Shown here piece by piece: positions 24,586 through 33,634 of a stretch of DNA of 64,000 bases. The position numbers were made by a program, and so were the translations under genes. Position 1 is the stretch's first letter; each line of letters opens with the position of its first letter. The notes under the pieces were generated by a model. The model was not told where the DNA came from. It made no database searches and saw only the letters and a program-made list of their open reading frames with translations. Source of the DNA: Sphingobium yanoikuyae (lineage in GTDB: Bacteria; Pseudomonadota; Alphaproteobacteria; Sphingomonadales; Sphingomonadaceae); the NCBI RefSeq assembly GCF_034424525.1, contig NZ_CP139980.1, positions 172,892-236,891 on the forward strand. Reading direction: 5' to 3'.

Positions 24586-27212
24586 GATTTGGGCCAGCGA
24601 TATTCCCCGGTTGGATTGATGTGTTCCCATCCCAACGGCGAGACGTGGGCGAGTAGATCAGGCGCGATATGGGTACCGCTGGCGGCCCGGGTATTGACGA
24701 CCTCGCCGAGCTTCATGGTGTTCCAGAATATGATGATGGCGGCGAGCAGGTTCATTCCGGCGATGCGATAGTGCTGGCCTTCGCCGGATCGATCCCGGAT
24801 TTCACCTCGGCGGTGGAAGCTGATGGCGCGCTTTAGGGCGTGGTGGGCCTCACCCTTGTTGAGGCCGATCTGAGCCTGGCGCTGGAGGCCGGCATCAAGA
24901 ATCCAGTCGATCATGAACAGGGTTCGCTCGATGCGGCCCACCTCTCGCAATGCGAGGGCCAGCTCATTCTGGCGCGGGTAAGAGGCGAGCTTGCGAAGAA
25001 TCTGGCTGGGGGCGACGATCCCCGCTGCGATCGTCGCCATGATGCGCAGGATGTCGGGCCAGTTGCGCTCGATGAGCGGTTCATTGATCTTACCTCCGAC
25101 CAGCGCTCGCACATTGGCCGGCGTCGCGTTGGGCGTGAAGGCATAGAGTCTTTTCTGAGGGAGATCGCGGATACGGGGGGCGAACCTGTAGCCGAGCAAG
25201 GCGCAGGCGGCGAACACATGATCGGTGAAGCCGCCCGTGTCGGCAAAATGCTGGCGAACGCGGCGGCCCGCGTCATTCATGAGCAGCCCGTCCAGGATAT
25301 AGGGAGCCTCGCTGACCGTTGCCGGGATCACCTGGGTTGCGAACGGCGCATATTGATCGGACACATGGCTGTATCCCTTGAGGCCCGGGACGTTGCCATA
25401 TTTCGCGTTGATCAGATTCATCGCCTCGCCCTGCTCGGTAGCAAGGAAGAACTGCCCGTCGCTGGATGCCGATTGCCCTTGTCCCCAGAAGGCGGCCATG
25501 GGCAGGGCGGCGTGGGCCTCCACGATCATGGCGAGCGCCCGATCATAGGCGCTGCCTTCGACATGCCAGCGCGCGATCCGCAGCAATTCCCAGAAGCTGT
25601 GCGTGTTGGTCGCCGCCGCCATCTTGCGCAAACCGAGATTGACGCCTTCCGCCAGCAACACGTTCATCAGGCCGATCCGGTCGCTGCAGGGCGCGCCGGT
25701 GCGCAGATGCGTGAACGCCTCGGAAAATCCGGTTCGCTCATCGACTTCCAGCAACAGATCGGTGATCCTCGCGGGCGGGAGCTGTTGATAGAGATCGAGC
25801 ACGAGATCCTCGGCCCCTTCGGGCGTGTCGGCCCTCAGCTTGTCGATGTGCAGCTTGCCGTTCTCGATGATGCCGCCTGGGATCGTGCCGGTTCGCGCCG
25901 CGCGGCCAAACTCCTTCAGCCGTGTATCCAGTCGAGCCCTGCGCTCGGCCAGCCATTCGCCGGGTCGCAGCGGCACGGCGAGCCGCGCGGTCTGCTCTAT
26001 CGCCTGTGGCGGGACCAGAAGCTGCTTGAGGTCGCCATAGCGGCGCGATCCCGCCAACCATATGTCACCGGACCGGAAGGCGTCGCGGATGTGGAACAGC
26101 ACCGCGATTTCCCAAAGCCGGTGGTCGCCGCTGGGCTCAGCGCGAAGATGACGATGCCATTTCGAGTTGGGACGTAGAAAATCCACCGGCGGATCGACCT
26201 TGATCCCGTTACGCAGCATCGCAACGGCCGCCAGAAGAGGCGTGGCGATCGGCGCCGCCTGCATGTCGAGCAGGCGCAGCATCCTGGGCGCGTAGAGGCG
26301 GAAACGGTGATAGCCGTCCAGCACACGGCTGAGCGGGTCGGCCGCGAGCACGTTGGTCAGCGCGGAGGCCGTGGCGACAAGGGTTCTGAACCGTTCCCAG
26401 CCAGGCCCGGTGGCGATTATCCCGTCCAGGGCCGTGCCATCGTCCTGCGCTCCAAGCAAAGCACCACCGATTTCGGCAAAGGACTTCAGCGTGTCCCGAA
26501 CGGCCGCCTTTTCGTCGGCGATCCTGGTGTTGCAAAGGCGTTCGGAGGCCCGATAGAGACGGCCTACGATGCGATCGTGGGTCTCCACGATGACATCGGC
26601 CAGCGATGACCGCCATTCCAGGGTGCAGACAGCGAGGATCGCAAGCCGCCTGTCTTCGGGCAGATCACGCATGCCGTCGGCGTAATAGCGCTCGCCCTGC
26701 CGGCGAAGCCGGGTCACACGATGCGCCGGCACGCCGTCCAGCAAATCCGCCGGAAGATCGAACCTTTGAAGATATTCCAGTCGATCCATCAGCCGGTTAG
26801 CGGCTGCTGAATTTGCGCCAACCTCGAACTGTCGCAGCCATACGAAGCGCGTGACGCGACCATCCACCGTATCCTCCAACAGGTGAGCCAAATTCTCGCT
26901 CAGGGTTGGCGTGATGCGATGGGCGATAAGATCCTCGATCCGGCGCTCGGCCTCAACCAGCGCATCGGCGCAAAGGCGCTCGATCGTCGAGGAGCCGGGA
27001 AGGATCGTGCGGGTGCGGCGACACTCCGCAACGAAGCGACGGGCAAGATCCTCATTCGATGTCGCTGCCTCGGCTTCCCGAGCGATCCATTCGCGCAAAT
27101 CCCGTGCGCCCCGCCCCGAAAAGGAGCGGGGCTGTTGAAAAATGCGCCGCTGGTGGCCGGGTCCGGTTGGGGGCGGAATGACACCCCAACGCATAGCGAT
27201 CCCGTCTCGCAT
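24576..27212 (-). pseudogene. tnpA: Tn3-family transposase lacking its N-terminus
   Basis: 878 codons are open, against about 980-1000 aa for intact Tn3 transposases. Family similarity runs from about GARDLREWIAREAE (near base 27110) to the end; the preceding codons translate an IS1182-type inverted repeat, so roughly 110 N-terminal residues including DNA-binding parts are lost. The catalytic core is intact: aspartate in SSDGQFF, aspartate in TGGFTDHVFA and glutamate in RRGEIRDR, with the GMNLLAAIIIFWNT tail. The stop codon lies within the left repeat, as is normal for the family. Transposition in cis is doubtful without the N-terminus. Confidence 0.85.
27128..27142 (+). repeat. IS1182-type inverted end, left
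   Basis: Fifteen bases identical to the reverse complement of 31174-31188. Interrupts the tnpA reading frame. Confidence 0.7.
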
Positions 27213-27314
27213 GGGATCGAGTTTCGGGAATGTCCGCGCCGGGGAGGAAAGCAGTCAGGCGGCTTTCTCGCCAGGAATCGATTTCAGGATAGCGGGTGCC
27301 TTTCCGAATTGAAT

Positions 27315-27710
27315 TTAGGCGGGAGATAAAGCTTCAAGAATGCCGCACTCGGCAACGGTGCCGTGACCGCATCGCTCGATAATGCGTGCCAACTCCACAT
27401 CTAGGGCTGACAGGTCGGCGATCTTGCGCTCGATCGCCGCCCGGTGCTCGCGCGCGATCGTCTCGACCGCGTTGCAGGACCAATCGCTATGGTCTGCCAA
27501 AGCTAGCAGCTCGCGCACCCGGTCGAGGCTGAATCCGAGGTCGCGCGAGCGGCGAATGAACGACAGCCGGCGCAGCGTGCCTGCATCATAGGTTCGGTAG
27601 TTTCCCTCCGTGCGCGCCGGCGCGGGCAGCATACCGATTTCTTCATAATAGCGGATCGTCTGCACCTTGGTGCCTGTCGCCTTGGCAAGATCGCCGATTT
27701 TCAGAGCCAT
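27315..27710 (-). CDS. merR: MerR mercury-responsive regulator
   Basis: 131 aa. The winged helix has TIRYYEEIGML and GNYRTYD. Cys80, Cys115 and Cys123 (pattern C-x34-C-x7-C) form the metal site across the dimer, with the first cysteine diagnostic of divalent-metal MerR members. Divergent merC and merT and a classical mer operator in the gap support a mercury specificity. It differs clearly from the other MerR protein at 9240-9659. It should repress and, with Hg(II), activate the remnant mer operon. Confidence 0.88.
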   Translation of the reverse strand: MALKIGDLAKATGTKVQTIRYYEEIGMLPAPARTEGNYRTYDAGTLRRLSFIRRSRDLGFSLDRVRELLALADHSDWSCNAVETIAREHRAAIERKIADLSALDVELARIIERCGHGTVAECGILEALSPA

Positions 27711-27714
27711 GCCC

Positions 27715-27745
27715 TTGACCCTACAGTTACTGGAGGGTGCATATG
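27715..27745 (+). promoter_or_regulatory. mer promoter and MerR operator
   Basis: TTGACC (-35) is followed by the dyad ACCCTACAGTTACTGGAGGG and then CATATG/GCATAT as -10 with 18-19 bases between. The dyad is nearly perfect and overlaps the spacer, the hallmark of MerR-controlled promoters. Confidence 0.82.
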
Positions 27746-27809
27746 GCGCAGTGACAACAAGCTTGTCGAGAAGCCAAGGCGAGCGCGGTGAGTTGCTTCG
27801 GCGGAATGG

Positions 27810-28250
27810 GTGAAAGGAACGGCTGTGCCTACAGGAGACTCTCTAGCGCGAACGGCTGATAAAACCGGCGTAGTCGGCGCGATCATCGCATCCCTTGGCT
27901 GTGCGGCGTGCTTTCCGGCTCTTGGCAGCCTCGGTGCCGGAATCGGTTTAAGCTTCCTGACCCGGTATGAAGGCCCCTTCATTCGATACATACTGCCGCT
28001 TTCCGCTCTCATCGTGTTGGCGGCGAACCTCAGTAGCGGACTTCGTCACAAAGCTTGGCCTCGCCTGTTTCTGGGTATTACTGGACCGGTCCTTGTCCTC
28101 ATTGCCGCCCTGCTAATGTCGCTTCACGGCATTCGAGCGGAGTGGGTGCTCTATGCAGGACTGGTGCTCATGATCGGAGTTTCGATCCTTGATCTGGTTT
28201 CCCCACCAGGGCGACGGTTTAGCAATCCGGCCCCGTCGAGAAACGGATAA
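27810..28250 (+). CDS. merC: MerC mercuric transport protein
   Basis: 146 aa inner-membrane protein with four predicted helices. The first helix has the cysteine pair in SLGCAACFPALGSLGAGIG, followed by LTRYEG and IRYILPL, matching MerC, which moves Hg(II) into the cytoplasm for reduction. The start is a GTG; a second GTG five codons later is possible. The gene is 99 bases from merR and overlaps merT by one base. Confidence 0.85.
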   Translation: MKGTAVPTGDSLARTADKTGVVGAIIASLGCAACFPALGSLGAGIGLSFLTRYEGPFIRYILPLSALIVLAANLSSGLRHKAWPRLFLGITGPVLVLIAALLMSLHGIRAEWVLYAGLVLMIGVSILDLVSPPGRRFSNPAPSRNG

Positions 28251-28660
28251 TGACGGATACCGCCACCACAAGGCGAGCCTCAACACCGGGTAAGCCGCCC
28301 GTCAAAGGAGCCGCATCAATCGCGGCTGCGTTGGGTCTAGGCGCGGTTACGGCAGCAGCGGCCTGCTGCGTCCTGCCGCTCGCGCTTGCCTCGATCGGCG
28401 TGGGGGCTGGGCTTGCCGGAAGCCTCGCCGAACTGGCAAGCATCCGCACGCCGCTTCTGGTGCTTAGCGTCGTCGCGCTCGTGGTCGCGTGGATCATGTG
28501 GTGGCGTAAGCGCGAGACAGCTTGCGCGCCGGGGGAGACCTGCACGACGGACGCCAGCCCGCCCCGCGCTGTTGGCCTTCTCATCGCGGCAACAGTGCTG
28601 GTCGGATTGACCGTTATCTGGGACTCGATCGAACCAACTCTGATGGATTGGATTTTGTGA
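28250..28660 (+). CDS. merT: MerT-like mercuric transport protein
   Basis: 136 aa with three predicted helices. The vicinal cysteines AACCVLPLALASIGVGAGL in helix 1 and ACAPGETC in the loop correspond to the Hg-handing sites of MerT. An N-terminal 35-residue extension is unusual. No merP is present. It overlaps merC and the following gene by one base each (TGATG). Confidence 0.82.
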   Translation: MTDTATTRRASTPGKPPVKGAASIAAALGLGAVTAAAACCVLPLALASIGVGAGLAGSLAELASIRTPLLVLSVVALVVAWIMWWRKRETACAPGETCTTDASPPRAVGLLIAATVLVGLTVIWDSIEPTLMDWIL

Positions 28661-28881
28661 TGTTGCTTTCTTCCACTTTGACGTGCCCCAAGTGTGGTCA
28701 TCAATCGACCGACGTAATGCCGACCGATGCATGCCAGTTCTTTTACGACTGTAAGGGCTGCGCTGCGGTGCTACGCCCCAATGCCGGCGATTGCTGCGTT
28801 TATTGCTCGTTCGGAGACGTGCCTTGTCCTCCGATTCAGGAAGCACGCGCATCTGGATCAACGGCAAGCTGCTGCGCTTGA
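28660..28881 (+). CDS. GDCCVxC-domain protein
   Basis: 73 aa cysteine-rich protein. It has CPKCGHQS, CKGC and the naming motif GDCCVYC, plus CxxC pairs at both ends that could bind mercury or zinc. Genes of this type lie between merT and merA in many alphaproteobacterial mer operons, so a role in Hg handling is likely. The ATG overlaps the merT stop. Confidence 0.82.
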   Translation: MLLSSTLTCPKCGHQSTDVMPTDACQFFYDCKGCAAVLRPNAGDCCVYCSFGDVPCPPIQEARASGSTASCCA

Positions 28882-28930
28882 GAGCACCCCTCGAAGGGCA
28901 ACTACCTGACACTGGACAGAAGAGAAGCTC

Positions 28931-28987
28931 ATGCCCGAAAGCTATGACCTAGTCATCGGTTGTGCGCCTGAGCGCTTTCCCGATTAG
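28931..28987 (+). pseudogene. merA: merA start, cut after about ten codons
   Basis: The peptide MPESYDLVIG matches the very beginning of mercuric reductase (which continues with the GGGSAG flavin-binding loop), then the frame runs into unrelated sequence and stops at TAG. An AGAGAAG ribosome-binding site is intact. The reductase, hence Hg detoxification, is lost at this break. Confidence 0.72.
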
Positions 28988-29056
28988 GAACCTCCAACGG
29001 GAAGACCGGCACCGGCACAAAAACACGCCCTATCCCCGCTGGGGCTTTCCCAAAAT

Positions 29057-29112
29057 ATGTTCCCGAAATATAAGTCCCGAAATTCGCTGTTTGAGATGGG
29101 ATAACGGGACTC
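29057..29112 (+). promoter_or_regulatory. Repeats upstream of a serine recombinase, candidate crossover site
   Basis: TCCCGAAAT occurs twice, 15 bases apart, and an inverted ACGGGACT sits next to the ATG. Serine recombinases often bind such repeats next to their own gene. Confidence 0.4.
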
Positions 29113-29679
29113 ATGCTGGTTGGTTATGCGCGTGTCTCGACTTCCGATCAGGACCTGACGCTACAAACCGATGCGCTGACCAAGGCTGGCTGTGAAAAGC
29201 TGTTCACCGACAAGGTGAGCGGCGCGAAGCTGAACCGTCCCGGCCTGACCGAAGCTCTCAATTTCGTGCGGGCGGGCGATACGCTGGTGATATGGAAGCT
29301 CGATCGCCTTGGCCGTTCGATTGGGGGCCTGATCGAACTGGCGGCGGACCTGTCCGCTCGCAAGATTGATTTCCGATCCCTGACGGACGGGTTCGACACG
29401 GCCACCCCATCGGGCCGGCTGCTGTTCCATATCCTCGCTTCCGTCGCGGAGATGGAGCGAGAACTGATAAAGGAACGGACGATTGCTGGTTTGGCAGCGG
29501 CACGGGCCAAGGGCGGCACGGGCGGGGGCCGCAAGTCCGTCATGACGCCCGACATGCTCGATACCGCCCGCAAGCTGCTCAAGGCCGGCGATAAACCAGC
29601 GAAGGTCGCGAAGCTGCTACAGGTCGGCCGTTCCACCTTCTATCGCCACTTCCCTGCGGCCGAGCGCGAACCTGGCTAA
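29113..29679 (+). CDS. Serine recombinase (resolvase/invertase family)
   Basis: 188 aa. Motifs are VGYARVSTSDQ with the catalytic serine at residue 9, WKLDRLGRS, and the E-helix EMERELIKERT. The C-terminal helix-turn-helix is KPAKVAKLLQVGRSTFYRHF. It abuts the IS1182 transposase stop tail to tail with six bases between and follows the merA break, so it marks a junction between two unrelated segments. It probably came from another transposon whose transposase is gone. Confidence 0.88.
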   Translation: MLVGYARVSTSDQDLTLQTDALTKAGCEKLFTDKVSGAKLNRPGLTEALNFVRAGDTLVIWKLDRLGRSIGGLIELAADLSARKIDFRSLTDGFDTATPSGRLLFHILASVAEMERELIKERTIAGLAAARAKGGTGGGRKSVMTPDMLDTARKLLKAGDKPAKVAKLLQVGRSTFYRHFPAAEREPG

Positions 29680-29685
29680 TTGGTG

Positions 29686-31110
29686 TCAGAAGATCGTCGC
29701 GTAGTAAGATTGCTCGAACCGGCCCCGGCTGATCCGGGCCATGTGATCGATCCGTTCCGGCACCGGGGGCGGGCGGCGGGTCCGTGCCGGTCGTGCGGCG
29801 GGGCGGGCCAGCAGTACGAGATTGGCAATGGCCGCGCCCAACAGAAACTCTTCCTCGGCACCGCGCAGGCCGCGAAGGTGCAAACGGGTTAGCCCCCGCT
29901 TACCCTTGGCATCGGCAAACACCCGCTCGACGCCCCGACGCAGTCGCATCGACCGCTTGAATAGGGGCGTCTGCATCTCGCCGCGCACCAGCTCGCGCAC
30001 GTCCTCATGTTCGCTGTGCGTCACCGACCTGTTGCTGCCTGCGGTGCATTTCCGTTTGAGGTGACAGGCGCGGCAGTCGGAGGGACTGGCGCTGTATCGG
30101 AGAAAGCCCGCCCGACGATCGGCACCACGAAAGGGCAGTATCTTGCCAGCAGGACAGACATAGCGGTCCTGCTCCCGTTCATAGCGGAAGGCTTCGCGGG
30201 GGAATTTGCCCTTGGTCTGTTCGGATCGTTCCAGCACCGGGATATGCGGGATGGTGCCGCGATCGGTGACAAACGCCAGGAACGCGGCGCTGCCGTAGGC
30301 GGTGTCAGCCGCGACGCGCTTTGGCCGGTAGCCGAACCGATCATCGGCCCGTGCCAGCATGGTCCGCCCCGCATCGACTTCCGCCGCGAAGCGGGCGGGA
30401 CTGGCCTCCACGTCGATCGTCACCCCTCCCGGCGTGTCGATCAGGATATTCAGGGCATAGCCGAACCGGCCCCGCGCCGTGCGCGCAGACCAAGCCGACG
30501 CCGGATCGGTGCGTGACACCTCGGCCGGCTTGCCACGCGGCACGCCATGTTCCTGCGGTGGAGCATTGGCCTGATCCGCCAGCCATTCGCAAACCGGGCG
30601 GGGAAGCCGGGGCGCGGCTATGTCGGCGTCCCGCATCTTGCGCTGCCAGCTTGCGTCGGCCGCGACAAACGATGCGTCGATTGCGGCATCCTTGTGGGCG
30701 ATCAGCCGCGCGTCGGCGCAGCGCCGAACAGTCTGCTCGAACAGGATGCGGAAGATGCCGGCATCGCGGAAGCGGCCATGCCGGTTCTTGCTAAACGTCG
30801 AGTGGTGCGGCACCCGCGCGTCGGGCGGCAATCGGCAGAACCAGCGATAAGCGAGATTGAAGCGGACTTCCTCGCACAGCCGGCGTTCCGACGTGATGCC
30901 ATAGAGGCGAGCGATAAGCGCCATGCGGACCAGCAATTCAGGCGCTATCGAGGGACGCCCACGGCGACTATAATGCGGCGCGAGCGCATCGCGCAGTTCA
31001 CCCAGGTCGATCAGTCCGTCTATCCTGCGTAGGATGTGATCGGCGGGGATCATCGCTCCTAGCGCCCGCCAACTTGCGCCCTTGCCGCCTCGCTGTTGCT
31101 CACCCATCAT
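29686..31110 (-). CDS. IS1182-family transposase
   Basis: 474 aa DDE transposase. The N-terminal part has MIPADHILRRID and GRPSIAPELLVRMALI; the core contains AIDASFVAADAS, VAADTAYGSA and, late, RRGVERVFADAKGKRGL, the expected acidic positions. A cysteine cluster (CRACHLKRKC) is typical of the family. Length is normal. About 80 bases upstream lies the IS end at 31174-31188. The left end is missing, because a recombinase gene begins right after the stop. Confidence 0.85.
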   Translation of the reverse strand: MMGEQQRGGKGASWRALGAMIPADHILRRIDGLIDLGELRDALAPHYSRRGRPSIAPELLVRMALIARLYGITSERRLCEEVRFNLAYRWFCRLPPDARVPHHSTFSKNRHGRFRDAGIFRILFEQTVRRCADARLIAHKDAAIDASFVAADASWQRKMRDADIAAPRLPRPVCEWLADQANAPPQEHGVPRGKPAEVSRTDPASAWSARTARGRFGYALNILIDTPGGVTIDVEASPARFAAEVDAGRTMLARADDRFGYRPKRVAADTAYGSAAFLAFVTDRGTIPHIPVLERSEQTKGKFPREAFRYEREQDRYVCPAGKILPFRGADRRAGFLRYSASPSDCRACHLKRKCTAGSNRSVTHSEHEDVRELVRGEMQTPLFKRSMRLRRGVERVFADAKGKRGLTRLHLRGLRGAEEEFLLGAAIANLVLLARPAARPARTRRPPPVPERIDHMARISRGRFEQSYYATIF

Positions 31111-31173
31111 GGCCGCTGCTCCCGATGTGTCGAAGCAGGGAACCCGTTAGGAACGCGATCGGCTCACCCGGCC

Positions 31174-31188
31174 TTTTTCAACAGCCCC
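31174..31188 (-). repeat. IS1182-type inverted end, right
   Basis: Reverse complement of the 15 bases at 27128-27142; 64 bases before the transposase start. Confidence 0.75.
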
Positions 31189-31203
31189 GGTGGGTTTGCG
31201 CTC

Positions 31204-31242
31204 AATGTGACGATACACTGCAAGAGCCACCCTAATGTGACG
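31204..31242 (+). promoter_or_regulatory. Candidate res site of the Tn3-type resolvase
   Basis: AATGTGACG occurs twice, 30 bases apart, immediately before the resolvase gene. Resolvase subsites in this position are standard for divergent tnpA/tnpR transposons. Only part of the site may remain, because the IS1182 end is 16 bases away. Confidence 0.4.
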
Positions 31243-31246
31243 GATT

Positions 31247-32119
31247 TTGCACTTGGCTCGTATCGGATATGCCCGCGTCAGCACCACGGACCAGGATCTG
31301 GATATCCAGATTGGCCGCCTCAAGAATGCAGGTTGCGAAATTATCCGTTCCGAGACCGGATCGGGGGCCTCGCGGAGCGGGCGCACGGAACTGGAAACGA
31401 TCATGCAGTTTATGCACACCGGCGACGAGCTGGTCGTGCTGCGGCTCGACCGGCTCGGCCGCTCCACGCGCGATGTCCTGAACCTGGTGCATGAGCTTGA
31501 TGAAAAGGGAGCTTCGCTGCGCATCCTTGAGCCAGAGGTGACGACGGCGGGCGACATGGGGCGAATGGTCATCACCATACTCGGCATGGTCGCCGATATG
31601 GAGCTGAAGTTCATCAAGGATCGTCAGCGCGCCGGGATCGAAGCGGCGCGCGCCGAAGGCGTTTACAAAGGCCGGAAGAAGAACGTCGATGACGATGAAA
31701 TCCGCCGTCGCCTTGCCGCCGGCGCCAGCAAGGCCCGCGTTGCCCGCGACCTGAAGGTCTCACGAATGACCGTCTATCGGGCGCTCGACATTATTCCGTC
31801 AAAGACCAAACTGCCGGAAAAGCCGCCCACTGCCAGCATCGCCCTGCATCTGATTATCGAGAACTTCAACAAGCGTGGAAGAGGTAGAAAACCCGCTCGG
31901 GAGCGGATTGAGGCGATGCTGGAACGCGACTACGCCATGGTAAAAAACGGCAATTGTGATTACAAACTGACCGTCGCCTATGACCCCGATCCGGATGGCA
32001 TTTCCCTTGATGAGGAAATCCAAAGCCTCCTCTCCGAGATGTTCAACATCGCAGAGAGCTACAATTGCTCCATGGAAGCCGATATCTACGAGGTCGGTGG
32101 TCAGCAACGGTCCTGGTAG
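31247..32119 (+). CDS. tnpR: Serine resolvase with C-terminal extension, probably the Tn3 element's TnpR
   Basis: 290 aa. The catalytic domain has IGYARVSTTDQ, LRLDRLGRS and MELKFIKDRQ; the helix-turn-helix is ASKARVARDLKVSRMTVYRAL (about 160-185). A further 100 residues of unknown fold follow, ending in an acidic segment. Resolvases with such tails accompany some Tn3-family transposases. It would have been divergent from tnpA before the mer/IS1182 segment came between. The start is TTG; a TTG two codons later is equally possible. Confidence 0.82.
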   Translation: MHLARIGYARVSTTDQDLDIQIGRLKNAGCEIIRSETGSGASRSGRTELETIMQFMHTGDELVVLRLDRLGRSTRDVLNLVHELDEKGASLRILEPEVTTAGDMGRMVITILGMVADMELKFIKDRQRAGIEAARAEGVYKGRKKNVDDDEIRRRLAAGASKARVARDLKVSRMTVYRALDIIPSKTKLPEKPPTASIALHLIIENFNKRGRGRKPARERIEAMLERDYAMVKNGNCDYKLTVAYDPDPDGISLDEEIQSLLSEMFNIAESYNCSMEADIYEVGGQQRSW

Positions 32120-32159
32120 AATCAATCAAGCGTTCAGTGTTCGTTCTTCAACCTGGCCA

Positions 32160-33560
32160 AAATCGCAGCTTCGGGCCGACTGGGCCAAGTTCCACTGGAA
32201 GCCCCGACTTGGGATTCAGTCTACCATTTGGGACGAAGCGCTGAAGCTCCAGGCGGCGGACAATGACTATCAGCGCCGCGACCTGTTCGAGGCGATCGAC
32301 GCCGGCGATTTCCCGCAATGGGATCTGGGTATCCAATTGTTCGACGAGGCGTTTGCCGAGGCGCAACCCTATGACGTGCTCGACGCGACCAAGCTCATCC
32401 CGGAAGAGGATGTGCCCGTGCGCCTGATCGGCACACTGACGCTCAACCGCAATGTCGACAATTTCTTCGCCGAAACCGAGCAGGTCGCATTCCTGCCCTC
32501 GAATGTTCCGCCAGGCATCGATTTTTCGAATGATCCGCTGCTTCAGGGCCGGCTCTTCTCCTATCTGGATACGCAAAATTCACGTCTCGGCACCACCAAC
32601 TTCCATCAGATCCCGGTAAACGCACCGCGCTGTCCGTTCGGCAATTTCCAGCGGGACGGAAAAATGCAGACGATGGTGCCCAAGGGCCGTGCCAATTATG
32701 AACCCAACAGCCTGGCGGCGCATGGCGAGGAAGGTGGACCGCGCGAAAGCCCGGACGTCGGCTTTGTAACGGCAAACGCCGCCACTGGCCCTGAAGAGAG
32801 CGGCGACAAGCTGCGCGTGCGGGCGGAAACCTTCGCCGATCATTACAGTCAGGCGCGTTTATTCTACCGTTCACAGACGATCAGTGAACAAGCCCATATC
32901 GCCTCGTCCTTCGTGTTCGAACTCTCGAAGGTGGCACAGCTCGATCAGGTGCCCGGCCGGATGGTGGCCAATCTACGCAATGTGGACGAAGACCTGGCGA
33001 GCCGGGTTGCGGACGGCTTAGCGATCGATCTGCCGAAAAAGACGCCCGCCGCCAAGGAGCCGATCGACATGCCGCCTTCGGACGCACTTTCGATCCATAA
33101 GAATATGCTGGCGACGCTTGAGGGGCGCAAAGTCGGCATTCTGATCGCGGACGGCAGCGATGCGGACGAACTGGCAGCAATCGTCACGGCAGTAGAAAAA
33201 GCCAAGGGCAAGGCTGTGATCGTCGCGCCCAAAGTCGGTGGCGCAAAGCTCTCCAACGGCAAGCAGCAGAAGGCCGATGGTCAGCTGGCAGGATCGCCGA
33301 GTCAGATTTTCGATGCCGTGGCGATCATAGTGTCGCAGGAGGGCTGCGCGACGCTGCTGAACGAAGGCGCGGCGGTCGAATTTGTGATGAACGCCTTTGG
33401 CCATCTCAAGGCGATTGGCGCGAATGAGACAGCGCAGCCCTTGCTCGACAAGGCCGGCGTGGTGCCCGACGCGGGCGTCACGGGGGTCGATGCAGCGTTC
33501 GTCAAGGCGGCGGCTCTCCGCTTCTATGACCGCGAACCATCGCTGCGTATGCTGGCTTGA
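32160..33560 (+). pseudogene. katE: Large-subunit catalase KatE, 5'-truncated
   Basis: About 465 codons remain of a catalase that normally has about 700. Similarity starts near KFHWKPRLG and includes the haem-tyrosine motif RLFSYLDTQ, the PVNAPRC segment and the C-terminal flavodoxin-like domain of HPII-type enzymes. The N-terminal arm and the distal His/Asn haem residues are absent. No start codon or ribosome-binding site fits. The break is within about 50 bases of the resolvase stop. The remaining frame is intact, suggesting a recent truncation. Confidence 0.88.
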
Positions 33561-33634
33561 GAGAAGACATGATGAGCGATCAGTTTAACGCCTGGTCGCT
33601 CATGTCTTTTAGCCGGGCTAAATGCAGTTGTCGC

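Larger units (their letters stand above)
27128..31188. mobile_element. Segment bracketed by IS1182-type ends, with mer genes and an IS1182 transposase
   Basis: The sequence GGGGCTGTTGAAAAA at the left edge is repeated inverted at the right edge. An intact element of this family is about 1.6 kb, but here 4.06 kb lie between the ends. The right part is a normal IS1182 body; its own left end has been replaced by a resolvase gene 6 bases from the transposase stop. The left end interrupts tnpA. Either the two ends come from different copies or foreign DNA entered one copy. Confidence 0.6.
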
